Assembly (NCBI GenBank): GCA_023446865.1
Contig: JAEXPL010000241.1
Location: 1-7,761, forward strand
From: Verrucomicrobiota bacterium
GTDB lineage: Bacteria > Verrucomicrobiota > Verrucomicrobiia > Opitutales > Opitutaceae
Direction: 5' to 3'
Length of the DNA stretch: 7,761 bases
The notes beneath the pieces were generated by a model, which worked only from the letters and a program-made list of their open reading frames with translations, ran no database searches and was not told the origin of the DNA. Each line of letters starts with the position of its first letter. The stretch's first letter is position 1. Shown here one piece after another: positions 5,620-7,761 of the stretch. A program made the translations under genes and the position numbers.

Positions 5620-6354
5620 GTGAAACCCGTCGCTCCGCCTCCCGCCCATGTCGCCATCATCATGGATGGCAACGGCCGTTGGGCCAAGCAACGCGGCCTG
5701 CCACGCATCGAGGGCCATCGCCGCGGCGTCGAGACCGTGCGCAAGATCGTCGAGGCCGCGTCGCAGAGCGGCGTGCACTACCTCACGCTCTACGCCTTCT
5801 CCGCCGAGAACTGGAAACGCCCCGCCGCCGAGGTGAACGCGCTGATGCTCCTGCTCCAGCGTTTCCTGCGCAGCGAAACCAAGGAGCTCGTCGCGAAGAA
5901 GATCCGGCTCCACACCATCGGCCGCACCCACGAGCTGCCCGACGCCGTCCGCACCGAGCTCGACCGCGCGCTGAAGGCCACGGCCCATTTCACCGAGTGG
6001 CATCTCATCCTCGCGCTCAACTACGGCTCGCGCACCGAGGTGGTCGATGCCGCCGCCGCCTACGCCCGCGAGGTCGCCGCCGGCCGCGAGGATCCCGCGC
6101 AGTGCTCGTACGAGAAGCTCGCCCGCCACCTCTACACCGCGGGTATCCCCGACCCGGATCTAGTCATCCGCACCTCCGGCGAGTCGCGCATCAGCAACTT
6201 CCTGCTGCTCCAGGCCGCCTACGCCGAGCTGCTCTTCACGCCCACGCTCTGGCCCGATTTCGACGGCGACCAGTTCCGCGCCGCTCTCGCCGATTTCGCC
6301 GGCCGCGAACGTCGGTTCGGAGCCACCAGCGAACAGGTCCGGCCCCCCGGCTGA
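5620..6354 (+). CDS. uppS: Isoprenyl transferase, undecaprenyl diphosphate synthase (cis-prenyltransferase)
   Basis: Condenses farnesyl diphosphate with successive isopentenyl diphosphates in cis to make the long lipid carrier of peptidoglycan and polysaccharide assembly; it acts at the cytoplasmic membrane surface. The 244 residues match the usual family length of about 250. The signature MDGNGRWA (15-22) contains the Mg-binding catalytic D16. YAFSAENWKR (58-67) forms part of the prenyl pocket. RTSGESRISNFLL (184-196) and YAELLF (201-206, E203) form the conserved C-terminal diphosphate- and metal-binding region. I chose GTG 5620 because it gives the short N-terminus typical of the family; the open frame further upstream overlaps the kinase gene and shows no family similarity. 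No Shine-Dalgarno sequence precedes it. It is the first gene of a cluster, 22 nt before cdsA. Product chain length cannot be read directly; C55 is inferred from the family. Confidence 0.95.
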   Translation: MKPVAPPPAHVAIIMDGNGRWAKQRGLPRIEGHRRGVETVRKIVEAASQSGVHYLTLYAFSAENWKRPAAEVNALMLLLQRFLRSETKELVAKKIRLHTIGRTHELPDAVRTELDRALKATAHFTEWHLILALNYGSRTEVVDAAAAYAREVAAGREDPAQCSYEKLARHLYTAGIPDPDLVIRTSGESRISNFLLLQAAYAELLFTPTLWPDFDGDQFRAALADFAGRERRFGATSEQVRPPG

Positions 6355-6368
6355 TTTCCGCCAACCGC
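6355..6368 (+). repeat. Two heptanucleotide-like units in the uppS-cdsA gap
   Basis: TTTCCGC and CAACCGC (6355-6368) fit the NNNCCGY pattern of the two arrays upstream, and CAACCGC is identical to a unit at 1093-1099. The pattern then slips and does not reach the GTG in phase. With only two units this could be chance. Confidence 0.25.
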
Positions 6369-6376
6369 CCCCGCCC

Positions 6377-7234
6377 GTGCTCAAGCGCGCCATCTCCACC
6401 CTCGTCCTCTGGGCCACGCTGATCACCCTGCTGCGCTACTTCGGTCGCCCGGCCGCGGTGCTCTTCACCACCGTGCTCGCCGTGCTCACCCAGCACGAGC
6501 TCTACGGCATGCTCACGCGCATGGGCCACCGGCCGTTCCACCGCTTCGGCCTGCTCATCGGCACGGCCATGCTGCTCGTCCCCTACGCGGTGCGCACGCT
6601 CGCGCCGCAGTACTTCATCACCGGCCCGGGCATGACCGCCTCGCTCATGGCGTTGGCGGTCGTCCTCTGCTGCGTGCGCCTGCTCTCGATGCGCGATCCC
6701 GGCAAGCGCTTCGACACCCTCGCCGCCACGCTCTTCGGCATCGCGTACGTGCCGTTCATGTTCCAGTTCGTCATCGAGATCTTCTTCCTCCGCACCGATG
6801 CCAACCAGGGACTCATGCTCGTGATCTGGCTGATCGCGGTCTCGAAGTTCTGCGACGCCGGCGCCCTCCTCGTCGGCACCGCCATCGGCCGCCACAAGAT
6901 GTCGCCCACCATCAGCCCGAAGAAGAGCTGGGAGGGTCTGGTCGGCGGCGTGATCATCGCCTCCGGCGTGGGCACCGGTCTCGTCGCCTATTTCCAGCCC
7001 CGCGGCCTGTATCCGGAAAACTTCACGCTGCTCTGGAGCGCCCTCGCCGCCATCCCGATCGCGCTCATCGCCGTCGTCTCCGACCTCGTCGAGTCGATCA
7101 TCAAGCGCCGCGCCGACATCAAGGACTCCGGCGCCACCGTGCCCGGCATCGGTGGCGCCTTCGACCTGACCGACAGCGTGATCCTCACCGCACCCGCGGC
7201 CTACATCCTCTTCGCGTACCTGCTGCGCCTCTGA
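6377..7234 (+). CDS. cdsA: Phosphatidate cytidylyltransferase (CDP-diacylglycerol synthase)
   Basis: Integral membrane enzyme that converts phosphatidic acid and CTP to CDP-diacylglycerol, the precursor of bacterial phospholipids. The 285-residue protein is almost entirely hydrophobic, with about eight likely membrane segments (for example 5-20, 25-40, 57-72, 86-103, 115-137, 145-170, 188-205, 218-236). Family landmarks are D160 in KFCDAGALLVG, SPKKSWEG (180-187) and a C-terminal signature running from S240 through KR (243-244), KD (249-250), PGIGG (256-260) and DLTD (263-266). The signature normally reads PGHGG and DR-D; here Ile replaces the His and Leu replaces the Arg, while the aspartates remain. 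The start is GTG 6377, 22 nt after uppS, with no Shine-Dalgarno sequence; two heptanucleotide-like units lie in the gap. Position between uppS and dxr matches a widely conserved gene order and supports the call. Confidence 0.93.
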   Translation: MLKRAISTLVLWATLITLLRYFGRPAAVLFTTVLAVLTQHELYGMLTRMGHRPFHRFGLLIGTAMLLVPYAVRTLAPQYFITGPGMTASLMALAVVLCCVRLLSMRDPGKRFDTLAATLFGIAYVPFMFQFVIEIFFLRTDANQGLMLVIWLIAVSKFCDAGALLVGTAIGRHKMSPTISPKKSWEGLVGGVIIASGVGTGLVAYFQPRGLYPENFTLLWSALAAIPIALIAVVSDLVESIIKRRADIKDSGATVPGIGGAFDLTDSVILTAPAAYILFAYLLRL

Positions 7235-7251
7235 GCGGCGCGCACGCCACC

Positions 7252-7761
7252 ATGCCGGCCCGCAAACGCATCGTCCTCCTCGGCGCCACCGGCTCCATCG
7301 GCGAGAACGCCCTGCGCGTGATCGCCGCCCACCCCGAGCGCCTCGAGCTCGTCGGCATCGGCGCGCGCGCCAGCACCACCAAGCTCGCCGGCATCGCGCG
7401 GCGTTTCGGCGTGCGCCATGTCGCGCTCACCTGCCCCGACGCCGCCTCCGCCGCGCGCCGCGACAACCACTTCCCGGCCGGCACCACGTTGCACGCCGGT
7501 CCCGAGGCGCTCACCACGCTCGCCACATTGCCCGAGGCGGACCTCGTCCTCGTCGCCGTCGTCGGCACCACCGCGCTGCAACCCACGCTCGCCGCCATCG
7601 CCGCCGGCAAGGACATCGCGCTGGCCTCGAAGGAAATCCTCGTGATGGCGGGCAAGTTCGTCATGGCCGCCGCCCGCGAGCGCGGCGTGCGCCTCCTGCC
7701 GGTCGACAGCGAGCACAACGCCCTCTTCCAGTGCCTCGGCACCGAGCCGCCACGCGCCATC
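7252..7761 (+). CDS. dxr: 1-deoxy-D-xylulose 5-phosphate reductoisomerase, N-terminal part (cut by window end)
   Basis: Catalyses the NADPH-dependent rearrangement and reduction of 1-deoxy-D-xylulose 5-phosphate to 2-C-methyl-D-erythritol 4-phosphate, the committed step of the MEP isoprenoid pathway in the cytoplasm. The visible 170 residues are less than half of the usual ~390-400. They include the NADPH-binding loop GATGSIG (11-17), the ASKEILV block (125-131, K127 and E128) and LPVDSEHNALFQ (149-160), in which D152 and E154 bind the divalent metal and S153 contacts substrate. The ASKE block has Ser where many family members, including E. coli, have Asn. The frame is open to the window edge, so the truncation is an artefact of the window. 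ATG 7252 lies 17 nt after cdsA with no Shine-Dalgarno sequence, consistent with cotranscription. It supplies the pathway that ends in UppS substrates. Confidence 0.95.
   Translation, partial: MPARKRIVLLGATGSIGENALRVIAAHPERLELVGIGARASTTKLAGIARRFGVRHVALTCPDAASAARRDNHFPAGTTLHAGPEALTTLATLPEADLVLVAVVGTTALQPTLAAIAAGKDIALASKEILVMAGKFVMAAARERGVRLLPVDSEHNALFQCLGTEPPRAI

Overview
The window is about 70% GC by eye, with strong G/C preference at third codon positions. All recognisable genes lie on the + strand. A sensor kinase carrying tandem 'VRLRGVVTF' periplasmic modules, a CdsA with a non-standard signature and GC-rich heptanucleotide repeats in front of genes together suggest a verrucomicrobial chromosome, perhaps Opitutaceae-like. 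This placement is inference, since no rRNA or marker tree is available here.

Layout: (1) 2-67, the last 21 codons of an upstream gene, followed by two GC-rich hairpins. (2) 227-940, a conserved protein of unknown function, preceded by a short heptanucleotide array. (3) 941-1126, a spacer filled mostly by 16 tandem heptanucleotides that run exactly into the start codon of the next gene. (4) 1127-1762, an AlkA-type helix-hairpin-helix DNA glycosylase. (5) 1763-2261, about 500 nt without a credible gene, holding a split 18-nt direct repeat and a perfect hairpin. (6) 2262-5450, a 1062-residue membrane sensor histidine kinase with three tandem ~200-residue sensory units, a PAS domain and a kinase core but no receiver domain. 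(7) 5451-5619, a spacer with a hairpin and a plausible sigma70-type promoter. (8) 5620 to the window end, the cluster uppS-cdsA-dxr, with dxr cut by the window edge.

The last three genes form a housekeeping envelope unit. Dxr commits carbon to the MEP isoprenoid pathway. UppS builds the C55 lipid carrier for peptidoglycan from the resulting prenyl diphosphates. CdsA makes CDP-diacylglycerol for phospholipids. Spacings of 22 and 17 nt suggest one transcript. The sensor kinase reads in the same direction but is 169 nt away, and a functional link to the cluster is not shown.

The most unusual signal is the heptanucleotide repeat (consensus roughly CCWCCGY). Two arrays end in the same phase, with the last base of the final unit being the A of the downstream ATG. 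Only the kinase gene has a normally placed Shine-Dalgarno-like sequence.
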